A stretch of DNA of 64,000 nucleotides from Rhodanobacteraceae bacterium (GCA_016708465.1 JADJFT010000006.1:186001-250000); one strand, 5' to 3'. Shown: positions 1-9,632, counted from the first letter of the stretch. The notes: generated from the letters alone by a model not told the origin. Numbers and translations are program-made.

Positions 1-1495
1 TGAGCTTGTCGCCGTCTGGCAACAAGCGGTAGCCGAGATACGGAATGAACACGACCGCAGCGATCCACGACAGGATCAGCGCGATGGTCACGACCTGGAA
101 GATCGAGCGCGTGTATTCGCCGGTACCGGACTGCGCGGTTGCGATCGGCAGAAAGCCAGCCGCGGTGACCAGCGTGCCAGTGAGCATTGGAAATGCGGTA
201 CTCGAATACGTAAACGCAGCGGCGCGAATACGGTCGTAGCCCTGTTCGAGCTTCACCGACATCATCTCTACGGCGATGATCGCATCATCGACTAATAGAC
301 CAAGTGCAAGTACAAGTGCGCCGAGCGAAATCTTGTGCAGACCGATGTCGAAGAATTTCATCGCAGCGAAAGTCATCGCCAGCACTAGTGGAATCGACAG
401 CGCGACAACCAGACCGGTGCGGTAGCCAAGCGAGAAAAAACTGACCGCGAGCACGATGATGACGGCCTCGGCCAAGGTGCGCACGAACTCGGCGATCGAG
501 TTACGCACCGCGCGCGGTTGATCGGCGACGCGGCCGAACTCCAAACCGATCGGTAGATCTTTTTCGATGCTGGCAGTTGCTTCGTCGAGTGCGCGACCGA
601 GGCGCACGATGTCGCCACCTTTTTTCATCGCTACGGTCAGGCCGATCGCTTCTTTGCCTTTGAAACGCATGCGTGCCGCGGGCGGATCGACAAAGCCACG
701 GTGGACTTCGGCAACGTCGCCGAGTCGGAACAGCCGGCCATTTCCGCGAATAGTAATGTTGCGAATCGCATCGACCGACTCGAAGGCGCCGCTGGCGCGC
801 ACGAAGATACGGTCTTGTTCGGTTTCGAAGCTACCGCCAGCGGTCACCGCATTCTGTTGCTCGAGTTGCTGTACGACAGTGCCGAAATCGAGACCAAAAG
901 TTGCGATTTTGGCGTTCGAGATCTCAACGTAGACGCGCTCGTCCTGCAAGCCGACCAAGCTGACCTTGGCCACGTCTGGCACGCGCAGCAGTTGCAGTTG
1001 CACGCGCTCGGCATAGGCCTTCAGCAACGCGTAGTCGAATCCATCGCCAACCAGCGCATAGATATTGCCGAAGGTATCGCCGAATTCGTCATTGACGAAC
1101 GGGCCTTGTGAGCCCTGTGGCAAGGTGTGGCGTATGTCATTGATCTTCTTGCGCACCTGATAGAACAGATCCGGCATCTCCTTCGATGACAGCGAATCCT
1201 TGGCAACCACGAATACGTTCGATTCGCCTGGCCGCGAATAACTGCGGATGAACTCGAGCTGTGGCAATTCCTGAAGTTTTTCTTCGATGCGCTCGGTCAC
1301 CTGACGCGCAGTTTCTTCTGCGGTCGCACCCGGCCACGTGGTGCGCACCACCATCGCCTTGAACGTGAAAGGTGGATCTTCGCTTTGTCCGAGGTGCATG
1401 TACGACCAAATCCCGGCGATCGCGAACACCATCGCGAAGTAAAGGACTAATGGACGATTACGCAGTGCCCATTCGGAGAGATTGAAACCGTTCAC
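1..1495 (-). CDS. RND efflux transporter, inner-membrane permease (partial, N-terminal half)
   Basis: Proton-driven pump subunit of a tripartite efflux system. About 498 residues are visible; family members have roughly 1,020-1,050, so the C-terminal half lies beyond the left edge. The start is a GTG whose first bases overlap the adaptor stop codon (GTGA), followed by NGFNLSEWALRNRPLV, typical for the HAE1-type N-terminus before membrane helix 1. The motif GLLVDDAII at about residue 400 corresponds to the proton-relay Asp pair of AcrB helix 4. It is translationally coupled to the adaptor upstream and is probably controlled by the divergent TetR regulator. Substrate cannot be told from sequence. 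Confidence 0.93.
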   Translation of the reverse strand, partial: MNGFNLSEWALRNRPLVLYFAMVFAIAGIWSYMHLGQSEDPPFTFKAMVVRTTWPGATAEETARQVTERIEEKLQELPQLEFIRSYSRPGESNVFVVAKDSLSSKEMPDLFYQVRKKINDIRHTLPQGSQGPFVNDEFGDTFGNIYALVGDGFDYALLKAYAERVQLQLLRVPDVAKVSLVGLQDERVYVEISNAKIATFGLDFGTVVQQLEQQNAVTAGGSFETEQDRIFVRASGAFESVDAIRNITIRGNGRLFRLGDVAEVHRGFVDPPAARMRFKGKEAIGLTVAMKKGGDIVRLGRALDEATASIEKDLPIGLEFGRVADQPRAVRNSIAEFVRTLAEAVIIVLAVSFFSLGYRTGLVVALSIPLVLAMTFAAMKFFDIGLHKISLGALVLALGLLVDDAIIAVEMMSVKLEQGYDRIRAAAFTYSSTAFPMLTGTLVTAAGFLPIATAQSGTGEYTRSIFQVVTIALILSWIAAVVFIPYLGYRLLPDGDKL

Positions 1496-2595
1496 AGCGT
1501 CACCGGGCGGTTATCGCGATCGATCGGTTTGATCGCCTGTCCGGGATGCAACTTGTGTACGCCATTAGCGACCACCCAGTCGCTGGCGGCAATGCCTCCG
1601 GTGACGGTCGCACCGTCTTCGCGGTAGATGCCGAGCGTCACTTCACGCAGCGCCACTCGTTTTGTCTTCGTATCGACGACGTAGACTGCCGGCTTGCCGT
1701 CTTTCTCGTGCACTGCCGAGAGCGGCACCAAAACCGATGACGCGCGTGCGGCATCGGTCAGAAAGATGCGTGCGGTGCGGCCGAGCTGCACGTCGCCATC
1801 GGGTGCATTGAACGCGACTTTCACGGCATTGGTGCGCGTCACCGGGTCGGCTTGTGGCGAGACTTCACGAATGGTGGCCGGGTAGCGTTTGCCACTCGCT
1901 GCCCACATCTCGGCAATCACGACTCGGCCCGGTTTGAACTCACCAACACGAGACTCGGGCACGTCGATGGCGACTTCGAGTTCGCCTTCGTGCGCCAGCG
2001 CAGCCACCGGTTGACCCGCTGCAACGACCTGCCCGACCTCGGCCATGATCTGAGTGATGACGCCACTGGCATCGGCGTTGAGCTGCGTGTAAGCAGTCTG
2101 ATTGCGCGCCACTTTGAGTTGCGCGTGCGCTTGTTCCAACCCAGCCGCTGCCGCTTTTTGCTGGTTTGCACGCGCATCGAACAACGCTTGGCTGATGTAC
2201 TTCTTGTCGAGTAGTTGGCGATGGCGCTCGAGTTCGGCATCCGCCAGTGCAAGGTTGGCTTCGGCTGATGCGACCGCCGCCGCATAGGCATTGACCTGCA
2301 AGTCGAGATCATCCGGCACCAGTATCGCCAACGTTTGTCCCTTGCGCACGCGCGCGCCGACATCGACCAGGCGCGACTGAATCTTGCCGGCGACGCGGAA
2401 GCCGAGTGTGCTCTGCACGCGCGCACGCACATCGCCGGCATAGGTTTCGATCGCCAGTGCTTCCAGTGGTACCGGCTTGACGACGATCGCCGGTTTGATT
2501 GCCTCTGTCGGTTTGCCTCCACCGCCACAACCTGCTGCGACGAAAACAAACGAGGACAACAGTGCAGCAATGAGCGGGCGCGCGAACAAGGACAT
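1492..2595 (-). CDS. RND efflux periplasmic adaptor subunit (membrane fusion lipoprotein)
   Basis: Links the RND permease to an outer-membrane channel. 367 residues, the usual size. The N-terminus is a lipoprotein signal ending VAAGC (Cys23). Then come a lipoyl-like segment (around residues 55-95, with VGARVRKGQTLAIL), an alpha-helical hairpin (about 95-165), the second lipoyl half, and beta-barrel regions to the C-terminus. It is the first gene of the operon with the permease, overlapping it by four bases. No outer-membrane factor gene follows inside the window, so the pump may borrow a TolC-like channel encoded elsewhere or its gene may lie past the left edge. Confidence 0.93.
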   Translation of the reverse strand: MSLFARPLIAALLSSFVFVAAGCGGGGKPTEAIKPAIVVKPVPLEALAIETYAGDVRARVQSTLGFRVAGKIQSRLVDVGARVRKGQTLAILVPDDLDLQVNAYAAAVASAEANLALADAELERHRQLLDKKYISQALFDARANQQKAAAAGLEQAHAQLKVARNQTAYTQLNADASGVITQIMAEVGQVVAAGQPVAALAHEGELEVAIDVPESRVGEFKPGRVVIAEMWAASGKRYPATIREVSPQADPVTRTNAVKVAFNAPDGDVQLGRTARIFLTDAARASSVLVPLSAVHEKDGKPAVYVVDTKTKRVALREVTLGIYREDGATVTGGIAASDWVVANGVHKLHPGQAIKPIDRDNRPVTL

Positions 2596-2669
2596 GGCAG
2601 ATTCCGGTAGACGGGTTAATAAACTGGGCGGTATAGTAAGAATACTAAACCGAACTGTCCAGTATTGTT
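2596..2669. promoter_or_regulatory. Divergent promoter/operator between efflux adaptor and TetR regulator
   Basis: This 74-base AT-rich gap separates the divergent efflux and regulator genes. It contains TAGTA-N4-TACTA (2634-2647), a second dyad ACTG-TC-CAGT (2654-2663), and two opposed related arms, ACTGGGCGGT at 2623 and the complement of ACTGTCCAGT at 2654. Such nested dyads are what TetR-family repressors of RND pumps usually bind. The operator role is inferred from position and symmetry. Confidence 0.6.
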
Positions 2670-3323
2670 ATGATCAGGCCCGTGAAGTCCGAGTCGACAA
2701 AAAAACCGCAGCCACCGGGCCGGCCCAAGGATATGGGCAAGCACGAGGCCATTCTTGATGCGGCCAAGCGGCTGTTTGCGACGCATGGGTTCGATGGCAC
2801 CCGCATGGACGCAATCGCGAAAGCTGCCGATGTCTCCAAGCTCACGGTCTACAGCCACTTCGGCGACAAGGACACCTTGTTCAAGGCGGCGGTCGAGGCC
2901 AAGTGCGAGCAACAGATGCCGGCCGGCCTGTTCAAGGTGCCGCCGGGAACCCCAGTGCGCGATGCGTTGCTGGCGATCGCGCATGGCTTCCACGGCCTGA
3001 TTCACAGTCCAGAATCGCTGTCTCTGCACCGCATGATGATTGCAAACGCTGGCCAAGACGCGCATCTGTCGGAGTTGTTTTTTGACGCCGGCCCACGCAA
3101 GACACTGTTCGTATTCGAGCGGTTTCTCGAACAATCGATCGCAGCAAAGCAACTCGATATTCCCGAACCCGCGCGTGCCGCGCAGCATTTTTTTTGCTTG
3201 CTGAAGGGTATTGGTCATCTCAAGCAGTTATGCGGCTGTGCCACACCGGTGCGGCGCAAAGAAATCGCCGCGCATATCGACAGCGTTGTCGATCTGTTCC
3301 TGCGCGCTTATGGGCGTCGCTGA
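2670..3323 (+). CDS. TetR/AcrR family transcriptional regulator
   Basis: 217 residues. The N-terminal TetR DNA-binding domain spans about residues 28-75 (ILDAAKRLFATHGFDGTRM, then the recognition helix region SKLTVYSHFGDK). The C-terminal ligand-binding part resembles the TetR_C domain found in regulators next to RND pumps. It is divergent from the efflux adaptor and shares a 74-base promoter with it, so repression of the pump and of itself is the simplest model. No clear ribosome-binding site precedes the ATG; the transcript may have a very short leader. The fucosyltransferase-like gene begins 16 bases after its stop. Confidence 0.93.
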   Translation: MIRPVKSESTKKPQPPGRPKDMGKHEAILDAAKRLFATHGFDGTRMDAIAKAADVSKLTVYSHFGDKDTLFKAAVEAKCEQQMPAGLFKVPPGTPVRDALLAIAHGFHGLIHSPESLSLHRMMIANAGQDAHLSELFFDAGPRKTLFVFERFLEQSIAAKQLDIPEPARAAQHFFCLLKGIGHLKQLCGCATPVRRKEIAAHIDSVVDLFLRAYGRR

Positions 3324-3339
3324 ACCGAGACTGCAGGCA

Positions 3340-4281
3340 ATGAACAAGCCAACGCTGCGAGTTTGTTACCGCAACTTCTGGCCCGAGTTCGATCCCGAGC
3401 GCATGCCGCAGGACCACTTCTTCGAATTCGCTCTGTCGCGCCAGTTTGATGTGTTGCGCGTCGATGATCGGCCGGATGTCGTCATTTACAGTGTTTTCGG
3501 AGCGCCGCCGCGACGCGATGAATTTACCGGGAAGCCGCTGCTCGTTGCCTATTCGGGTGAACCGGTCGATGCTGGCGGCACGCCGGACCCAAGGTTCGGA
3601 TTCGATCCTCGGCCGCAACCCGACTATGCGCGCCTGCCGTTATGGGCGATCTATCTCATTTGGGACGAGACTGGCACGCCGTATCGCATTGCCGATCGCG
3701 CCGACCTTGGCCAAGGCAGCCACGCGCGTGCCGGCGCGGGTGTCACGCTGTTCGCCGGCGCTACCCATCCGTTGCGGACCAGTATTGTTGGCGCGCGTAC
3801 GGGTTCGATGGCGCGCCAAGTGCGCTTCTGCAATTTCACCTATCGCCATGCCGTGCAATCGCGCATCGACTTCTTCACTCGCTTGTCACGCTATCGCCGA
3901 GTCGACAGCACCGGCAGCTTGCTCAACAACACCGGCTATCGCATGGCGTCCAAGGTGCATGAGCTGGGTGCCTATCGTTACACCATTGCCTTCGAGAACA
4001 CGATCCAGCCCGGATACGTCACCGAAAAGCTGCTCGAACCACTAGCATCTGGCAGTGTGCCGATCTATCTCGGTGCACGGGATGCGTGCAGCGACTTCAA
4101 CCCCGATGCATTCATCCATGCGCTCGACTTCGATGGACCGGATCATTTGATCGCACATATTCGTGCGCTCGATCTGGATGATGCACGCTATCAGACGATG
4201 TTGTCGGCACCGGTGTTCCGCACATTGCCAGACTATCCGGCCATGGTGTGCGATGGCATCGTGTCCAGGCTAGGTAAATAG
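3340..4281 (+). CDS. Glycosyltransferase family 10 (fucosyltransferase-like) protein
   Basis: 313 residues if translation starts at the ATG at 3340, just after the tetR-type gene; an upstream in-frame start at 3211 would lie inside that gene and is unlikely. The C-terminal half carries the GT10 alpha-1,3-fucosyltransferase signature, with YTIAFENTIQPGYVTEKLLE followed by SGSVPIYLGA, which forms the GDP-fucose site in family members. Bacterial relatives decorate LPS or other surface glycans. No other glycan gene adjoins it, so acceptor and even donor sugar are unproven. It may be co-transcribed with the TetR gene. Confidence 0.82.
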   Translation: MNKPTLRVCYRNFWPEFDPERMPQDHFFEFALSRQFDVLRVDDRPDVVIYSVFGAPPRRDEFTGKPLLVAYSGEPVDAGGTPDPRFGFDPRPQPDYARLPLWAIYLIWDETGTPYRIADRADLGQGSHARAGAGVTLFAGATHPLRTSIVGARTGSMARQVRFCNFTYRHAVQSRIDFFTRLSRYRRVDSTGSLLNNTGYRMASKVHELGAYRYTIAFENTIQPGYVTEKLLEPLASGSVPIYLGARDACSDFNPDAFIHALDFDGPDHLIAHIRALDLDDARYQTMLSAPVFRTLPDYPAMVCDGIVSRLGK

Positions 4282-4402
4282 CGGTCGGACGACAGACCAG
4301 CGATCTGGTCGCCGCTGCCTCTGCCTGAGTCCATTGGACGCGTTGTTGCGGGTCAGTCAGAGACAGTCGACTTCGCGCAGCGGGTGCTTCGTGGTTCAAT
4401 GC

Positions 4403-4486
4403 GCGCCTGCGGGGGTGCCGCGCCATGTGCCGGCTGAGAGAGACCCTTTGAACCTGATCCGATTCGTATCGGCGTAGGGAAGCGAA
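4403..4486 (+). promoter_or_regulatory. TPP riboswitch (THI element)
   Basis: The conserved core is present in order: GGGGTGCC (4412-4419), GGCTGAGA (4432-4439), ACCCTTTGAACCTGATC (4443-4459), then GGCGTAGGGAAG (4471-4482), with a variable arm between. This is the thiamin pyrophosphate aptamer. It lies 57 bases upstream of thiC, so TPP binding should reduce thiC expression, in Gram-negatives usually by blocking translation initiation. I did not resolve the expression platform; no U-tract terminator is obvious between aptamer and ATG. Confidence 0.96.
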
Positions 4487-4542
4487 GACACCGGCTGAGG
4501 CACCGCTGTCGGCACTCCGCATCCGTGAACTGAGGAGTTGCC

Positions 4543-6417
4543 ATGAATGCTCTGCCGTCCGATCTGATCCGTCGAACCAGTGAATTGTCGGAAGCGGTGA
4601 CGCAGCCGATTTCAGGCTCACGCAAAATCCATGTCGAAGGACCGAGTGGTGTTCGCGTGCCGATGCGCGAGGTCGTGCTCGGCGATACACCGAAGCTGTT
4701 TGGCGCTGAGAAAAACCCACCGTTCGCGGTGTATGACACTTCGGGCCCGTATACCGACGATGCGGTGAAGATCGATTTGACCGCCGGCCTTGCCGAGCTT
4801 CGCGCGTCCTGGATCGTGTCGCGCGGAGATAGCCAGCGGCTGCCCGACTTGAGCTCGCATTACGGACGCCAGCGCGCGGCCGATCCAAAGCTTGCCAGCG
4901 TGCGCTTCCCGCGTGTTCAAGCACCGCGCGTTGCCAATGCCGGTGCGAACGTGTCGCAGATGCACTACGCCAAACGCGGTGTAATCACGCCGGAAATGGA
5001 ATACATCGCGATCCGCGAGAACGCGAAGATCGATGTGTTGCGAGCGACGGGTGCGGTAAAGCAGCATCCGGGTGAATCCTTCGGTGCCGTGATTCCATCG
5101 CTGATCACGCCCGAGTTCGTGCGCGACGAAGTGGCGCGTGGTCGCGCCATCATCCCGAACAACATCAACCACCCGGAATCTGAGCCGATGATCATCGGCC
5201 GCAATTTCCGCGTGAAGATCAATGCCAACATCGGCAATTCTGCGGTGACCAGTTCGATCGCCGAAGAAGTCGAGAAGATGGTTTGGGCGATCCGTTGGGG
5301 TGCTGACACGGTGATGGACCTCAGCACCGGCAAGCACATTCACGAGACGCGTGAATGGATCATCCGTAATTCGCCGGTGCCGATCGGTACCGTGCCGATC
5401 TATCAGGCGCTGGAAAAAGTCGACGGTCGCGCCGAGCATCTGACTTGGGAAATCTTCCGCGACACGCTGATCGAGCAAGCGGAGCAAGGCGTCGACTACT
5501 TCACGATTCATGCTGGCGTGCGTCTCGCCTACGTGCCGCTGACTGCGCGTCGCGTCACCGGCATCGTTTCGCGCGGTGGTTCGATCATGGCCAAGTGGTG
5601 CCTCGCGCATCACCAGGAAAGCTTCCTCTACACGCACTTCGAAGACATCTGCGAGATCATGAAGGCGTATGACGTTGCCTTCTCGCTTGGCGATGGTCTG
5701 CGTCCTGGCTCGATCGCTGACGCCAATGATCGCGCCCAGTTCGCCGAACTCGAAACGCTCGGTGAACTGACCAAGATCGCGTGGAAGCACGACGTGCAGA
5801 CCATGATCGAAGGCCCCGGCCATGTGCCGATGCAACTGATCAAGGAGAACATGGACAAGCAGTTGCGTGAATGTGGTGAGGCGCCGTTCTACACGCTTGG
5901 CCCACTGACCACCGACATCGCGCCGGGTTACGATCACATCACCAGCGCGATCGGTGCGGCGATGATCGGTTGGTATGGCACGGCGATGCTCTGTTACGTC
6001 ACGCCCAAGGAACACTTGGGACTGCCTAACAAACAAGATGTGCGCGACGGCATCATCACCTACAAGATCGCGGCGCACGCCGCCGATCTCGCCAAGGGTC
6101 ATCCGGGTGCGCAAGCGCGCGACAATGCGCTCAGCAAAGCACGCTTCGAGTTCCGCTGGCAGGACCAGTTCAACCTCGGTCTCGATCCAGAAAAGGCGCA
6201 GGAATTCCACGACGAAACGCTGCCGAAAGACGCCGCCAAGCACGCCCATTTCTGCTCGATGTGCGGCCCCAACTTCTGTTCGATGAAGATCACCCAGGAT
6301 GTGCGCGAGTTCGCGGCAGAGCAGGGCGTCGATGAGGCGCAAGCGATCGAAGCCGGCATGGCCGAGAAGGCGCGCGAGTTCCGCGAACAGGGCGCTGAGA
6401 TTTATCGGCCCGAGTGA
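4543..6417 (+). CDS. thiC: Phosphomethylpyrimidine synthase ThiC
   Basis: Radical SAM enzyme that rearranges 5-aminoimidazole ribotide to HMP-phosphate, the pyrimidine half of thiamin. 624 residues, full length for the proteobacterial form with the N-terminal extension. The C-terminal cluster motif C-x2-C-x4-C is visible as CSMCGPNFC, which binds the 4Fe-4S cluster. The start follows a GAGGAG ribosome-binding site and a TPP riboswitch leader. The thiazole genes thiS and thiG are about 40 kb away, so the pathway is not clustered. Confidence 0.98.
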   Translation: MNALPSDLIRRTSELSEAVTQPISGSRKIHVEGPSGVRVPMREVVLGDTPKLFGAEKNPPFAVYDTSGPYTDDAVKIDLTAGLAELRASWIVSRGDSQRLPDLSSHYGRQRAADPKLASVRFPRVQAPRVANAGANVSQMHYAKRGVITPEMEYIAIRENAKIDVLRATGAVKQHPGESFGAVIPSLITPEFVRDEVARGRAIIPNNINHPESEPMIIGRNFRVKINANIGNSAVTSSIAEEVEKMVWAIRWGADTVMDLSTGKHIHETREWIIRNSPVPIGTVPIYQALEKVDGRAEHLTWEIFRDTLIEQAEQGVDYFTIHAGVRLAYVPLTARRVTGIVSRGGSIMAKWCLAHHQESFLYTHFEDICEIMKAYDVAFSLGDGLRPGSIADANDRAQFAELETLGELTKIAWKHDVQTMIEGPGHVPMQLIKENMDKQLRECGEAPFYTLGPLTTDIAPGYDHITSAIGAAMIGWYGTAMLCYVTPKEHLGLPNKQDVRDGIITYKIAAHAADLAKGHPGAQARDNALSKARFEFRWQDQFNLGLDPEKAQEFHDETLPKDAAKHAHFCSMCGPNFCSMKITQDVREFAAEQGVDEAQAIEAGMAEKAREFREQGAEIYRPE

Positions 6418-6536
6418 CTTCACGTCCGCTTCGCGGATGTGATGTCGGCCATGACGATTTGTTGGCGTTTTGTTGAGGTCGTCCGCTGTTGAATGTGCTC
6501 ACCCGCAAGGGACACACAACAACGGAGGAGAACCCG

Positions 6537-7127
6537 ATGAACACCGCAATCCGAAACACCATGCGGCCTGGCGCTCTGCCGCTGTCGGCGTCCGCCAAGG
6601 CTTCGCGCTCGATCAGCGCAACCTGAATCCGACATCCGATAATGGTGCGCTTGCTAGTGGCGCACTCGACGTATCAGTCAATAGCGAAACGAACTTCACG
6701 GTGGCCGGCGAATACGCGTTCAACGATCGCTGGAGCGTCGAAGTGCAATATGGTTTCGGCTTCGATCATGACGTCAGCCTCAATGGAGCGAAGTCGCTGG
6801 AGATCACCCACGCCGCTGACGGTAGCCGGCAAGTACACGTTCAATGGTGAAAAGTTCCGTCCATACCTCGGGCTCGGTCTTAACCGCACCGGTTTCAGCG
6901 ACGAGACCGAATTCGGTCCGATCGCCGGAACCAACACCACCCTCGACGACTCCTCTGGTTTGGCGGCACTGGCTGGCGTCGAGTTCGATCTGACCGAGCA
7001 GTTCGCGCTGCGCGGCGAGGTCCGTTGGATCGACATGGATACCGATGTGGCGGTGAATGGCGCTGGTGTCGGCGTTGCCCATGTCGACCCGATCTTGGTC
7101 GGCGTGTCGGCTGTTCTGAGGTTCTGA
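6537..7127 (+). pseudogene. OmpW-like outer-membrane beta-barrel protein, frameshifted
   Basis: A good ribosome-binding site (GGAGGAG) and ATG at 6537 open a signal-peptide-like start that runs into a stop after 29 codons. The barrel continues in a second frame (FALDQRNLN to about 6830) and then a third (VAGKYTFNGEKFRPYLGLGL to the terminal VDPILVGVSAVLRF). The alternating strands, the aromatic-ended C-terminus and the arrangement fit the OmpW family of small porins. At least two frameshifts break it as written. Given the many single-base shifts in this window, sequence error is as likely as true loss of function. Confidence 0.75.
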
Positions 7128-7131
7128 GCGT

Positions 7132-7722
7132 TTAGTCGGCTTGGAACCGCGGTAGCTGTTCGATGATCCACTGCAGGCGTTGGCAAGGGTCGTTCTGTGC
7201 CAACGCCTGTTGTTTTTCAGCGTTTTCCAGCGGCAGGCGTTCGACGACGCGCCAACTCACCCAGTCGGCTTCGTCGAAGCGTGCCTTCTCGGCGGCCGCG
7301 AGTTGCGAGTCGCCATGTTCGGCGAGGCGTTCGAGGATCGTCACCAAGACGGCGTATTCGGTAGGTACCGGGATCACGGCAGCTGGCGCCAGCCATTCGA
7401 CGTCGGCAATGCGCAAACCATTCTCTGTAATGCTGCTGTCGTTCATTTGAAACCGGCGCATGCCGACGACGCGGATGCCGAGCAGGCCATCGGGTAGCGT
7501 GTTGAAATCAATGATGCGGGCTTCGCAGCCGATGTCGCGAATGAGCTGGCCGACGCCGGTGTCAGTGCCTTCGCCAATCAGCACCACGCCGAAACCGGTG
7601 CCATGCCGACTGCAATCACGCACCAGATCGAGGTAGCGCGTTTCGAAAATGCGCAGATCCAGCCAAGCGCCGGGAAGTAAGACCGAGTTCAGCGGAAACA
7701 GCGGTAGCCGGTCGCGACTCAT
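7132..7722 (-). CDS. LON peptidase substrate-binding-domain protein
   Basis: 196 residues made of a single LON N-terminal (substrate-recognition) domain: PLFPLNSVLLPGAWLDLRIF at the start, then a conserved GVVLIGEG region. There is no AAA+ or protease domain. Stand-alone members of this family are common in Proteobacteria and have no firmly assigned function. The start ATG overlaps the mpl stop (ATGA), so it is probably co-transcribed with mpl. It is convergent with the broken ompW-like gene, with four bases between the two stops. Confidence 0.9.
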   Translation of the reverse strand: MSRDRLPLFPLNSVLLPGAWLDLRIFETRYLDLVRDCSRHGTGFGVVLIGEGTDTGVGQLIRDIGCEARIIDFNTLPDGLLGIRVVGMRRFQMNDSSITENGLRIADVEWLAPAAVIPVPTEYAVLVTILERLAEHGDSQLAAAEKARFDEADWVSWRVVERLPLENAEKQQALAQNDPCQRLQWIIEQLPRFQAD

Positions 7723-9076
7723 GCGCCGATCAAGCGGGCAAAACGGCGCGGTGCGTCGTCGAAGCCGCCGTTGGACATGAACACCACGGTGTCGCCCGGG
7801 TGCGTGCGTGCCTGCAACTCGTTGAGCAACGCATCGACGGTGGCGACCGCGACTGCGGCACCGCGCACGGCCGCGATCACTTGATCGGCGTGCCAGGGCA
7901 GTTCCGGGCGCGCAAGGAAGACGACGACATCGGCATCGGCGAGCGACGGCGCCAGGCCATCGGCGTGCGCGCCCATTCGCATCGAATTTGAACGTGGTTC
8001 GATCGCGACCACGATGCGGCCGTCGCCAACCTTCGCGCGCAATCCGGCGAGGTGGTTGTGATCGCCGTCGGGTGGTGTGCGAAGTCGTCGTAAATGCAGA
8101 TGCCGTTTGTATCGGTGATCCGTTCCATGCGTCGCTTCGGATTCCGGAATCCGGACAGCGCTGCGACTGCGTCGGCCGGTTCGATGCCGTAGGCCGCTGC
8201 CGCCGCTAGCGCAGCGAGTGCATTCATCACGTTGTGACGGCCGAGGCTTTGCCAATCAGCATCAGCGATCGCCACGCCGCGCAAATAGACGCGAAATGCG
8301 CTGCCATCTGCGGCCAATAATTCAGCCCGCCATTCGGCGTCGCGGTTGATCGCGAAGCGCTCGACCGGCGTCCAGCAGCCCTTGGCGAGTACGCGCGCGA
8401 GCGCATCGTCTTCACCATTGACGATCAGGCGGCCATTACCGGGCACGGTACGCACCAAATGATGGAACTGACGTTCGATATCGGCCAGCGTGTCGAAGAT
8501 GTCGGCGTGGTCAAATTCGAGATTGTTGAGAATCGCGATTTCGGGCCGGTAGTGCACGAACTTGGAGCGCTTGTCGAAGAACGCCGTGTCGTATTCGTCG
8601 GCCTCGACCACGAACGCATCGCCGGCGCCGTAACGCGCAGAGACACCAAAATTCTCGGGTACGCCGCCCACTAAAAATCCGGGCCGCACTCCGCAGGTGT
8701 CAAGAATCCAGGCGAGCAGGCGCGTCGTGGTGGTTTTGCCATGCGTGCCGTCAACGGCCAGCACGCGCTCTGATGCGACTACGCGTTCACCCAGCCATTG
8801 CGGCCCGGCGATGTAGCGCAGGCGTCGGTCCAGTGCGTATTCCATCGCGGCATTGCCGCGCGAGATGGCGTTGCCGACGACGATCAAGTCCGGTGCGGGT
8901 TGCAGGTGCTCAGCGCGGTAGCCCTGCATCAGCGTGATGCCTAGCTGTTCCAATTGGGTACTCATCGGCGGATAAACGTTCTGGTCGGAACCGGCGACGG
9001 TCTCGCCCAGTTCCCGCGCCAACGCGGCGACGCCGCCCATAAAGGTGCCGCAGATTCCGAGGATATGCAGGGTCAT
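7719..9076 (-). CDS. mpl: UDP-MurNAc L-Ala-gamma-D-Glu-meso-DAP ligase Mpl (frameshifted)
   Basis: Recycling ligase that attaches the salvaged tripeptide to UDP-MurNAc. The start MTLHILGICGTFMGG gives the N-terminal nucleotide-binding loop. The ATP loop VDGTHGKTTTTR follows, then the NNLEFDHADIFD motif and the family-typical HHPTAI near the C-terminal domain. At about 8052 one base appears to be missing: the frame carrying YDDFAHHPTAITTT breaks and the true C-terminus (LAGLRAKVGDGRIVV to GGFDDAPRRFARLIGA) continues in another frame. The start overlaps the stop of the upstream membrane-protein gene. Confidence 0.92.
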
Positions 9077-9601
9077 CGAAAGGCCTGTACGAAAAGAAGG
9101 GCAATCACGAACTCGGCCGCGGCGATCAGCAACACCAGTCCAAGCGCGCGCGGCCAGACGACCTCCAGCGCATGGCGCAGGATATGCACGCGCAGCGCCA
9201 TGTACCAAATCAACAGCGGCAGCATTAGCGCCATCAGCAGGGCCTGCAAGGGCTGAAGGTCCTTCTGGGTCCTTCGGTATCGGTAACACCGCGGACATCA
9301 GCAGCAGCGTCAGCAGCGACAGCGCCACGCGCACCAGCAGCAGAGCAGTCGCGGTTTGCATGAAGCGCGCCGGCTTACCCGAAATCTTCAGCAGAACGTG
9401 AATCAGCAGCAGGGCCACACCGTTGTTCGCGGCGGCCAGCATCGGGTTGCCGTTTTGGCCGGTTAACGCGCGTGCGGCCCCGGCATCAATCATGATCATC
9501 GCAACGAACAGTGCGAACAGCAGGCTTGGCACGTAGGGCACATCGGCCGGACCACGGCGAAACCGGAACAGATCGCGTATCAGCGTCAGCCAGACATTCA
9601 T
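9073..9601 (-). CDS. Small integral membrane protein of unknown function (frameshifted)
   Basis: Reconstructed at about 175 residues with four to five hydrophobic segments: near residues 25-45, 58-75 and 85-107 in the first frame, then LLMALMLPLLIWYMALRV and ALGLVLLIAAAEFVIALLFV in the second. One indel around 9258-9282 separates the frames. As written, the first frame reads straight into mpl without a stop, giving a spurious fusion. In the corrected frame it ends TGA overlapping the mpl ATG. I do not recognise a named family. Its position suggests co-transcription with mpl. Confidence 0.6.
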
Positions 9602-9632
9602 GTCAGCGGCCTCGCAATGGCATCATGGCGTG

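Noticed and set aside
3211..3339. An N-terminal extension of the fucosyltransferase-like protein
   Set aside because: It lies inside the TetR gene and lacks family similarity; the ATG at 3340 fits better.
4618..6423. A 601-codon open frame on the minus strand opposite thiC
   Set aside because: It mirrors thiC and has no recognisable motif; high-GC antisense frames often stay open.
7877..9601. Single 574-residue fusion of a membrane protein with Mpl
   Set aside because: The junction segment is out of register; the corrected frame restores a stop overlapping the mpl start, so these are two genes.
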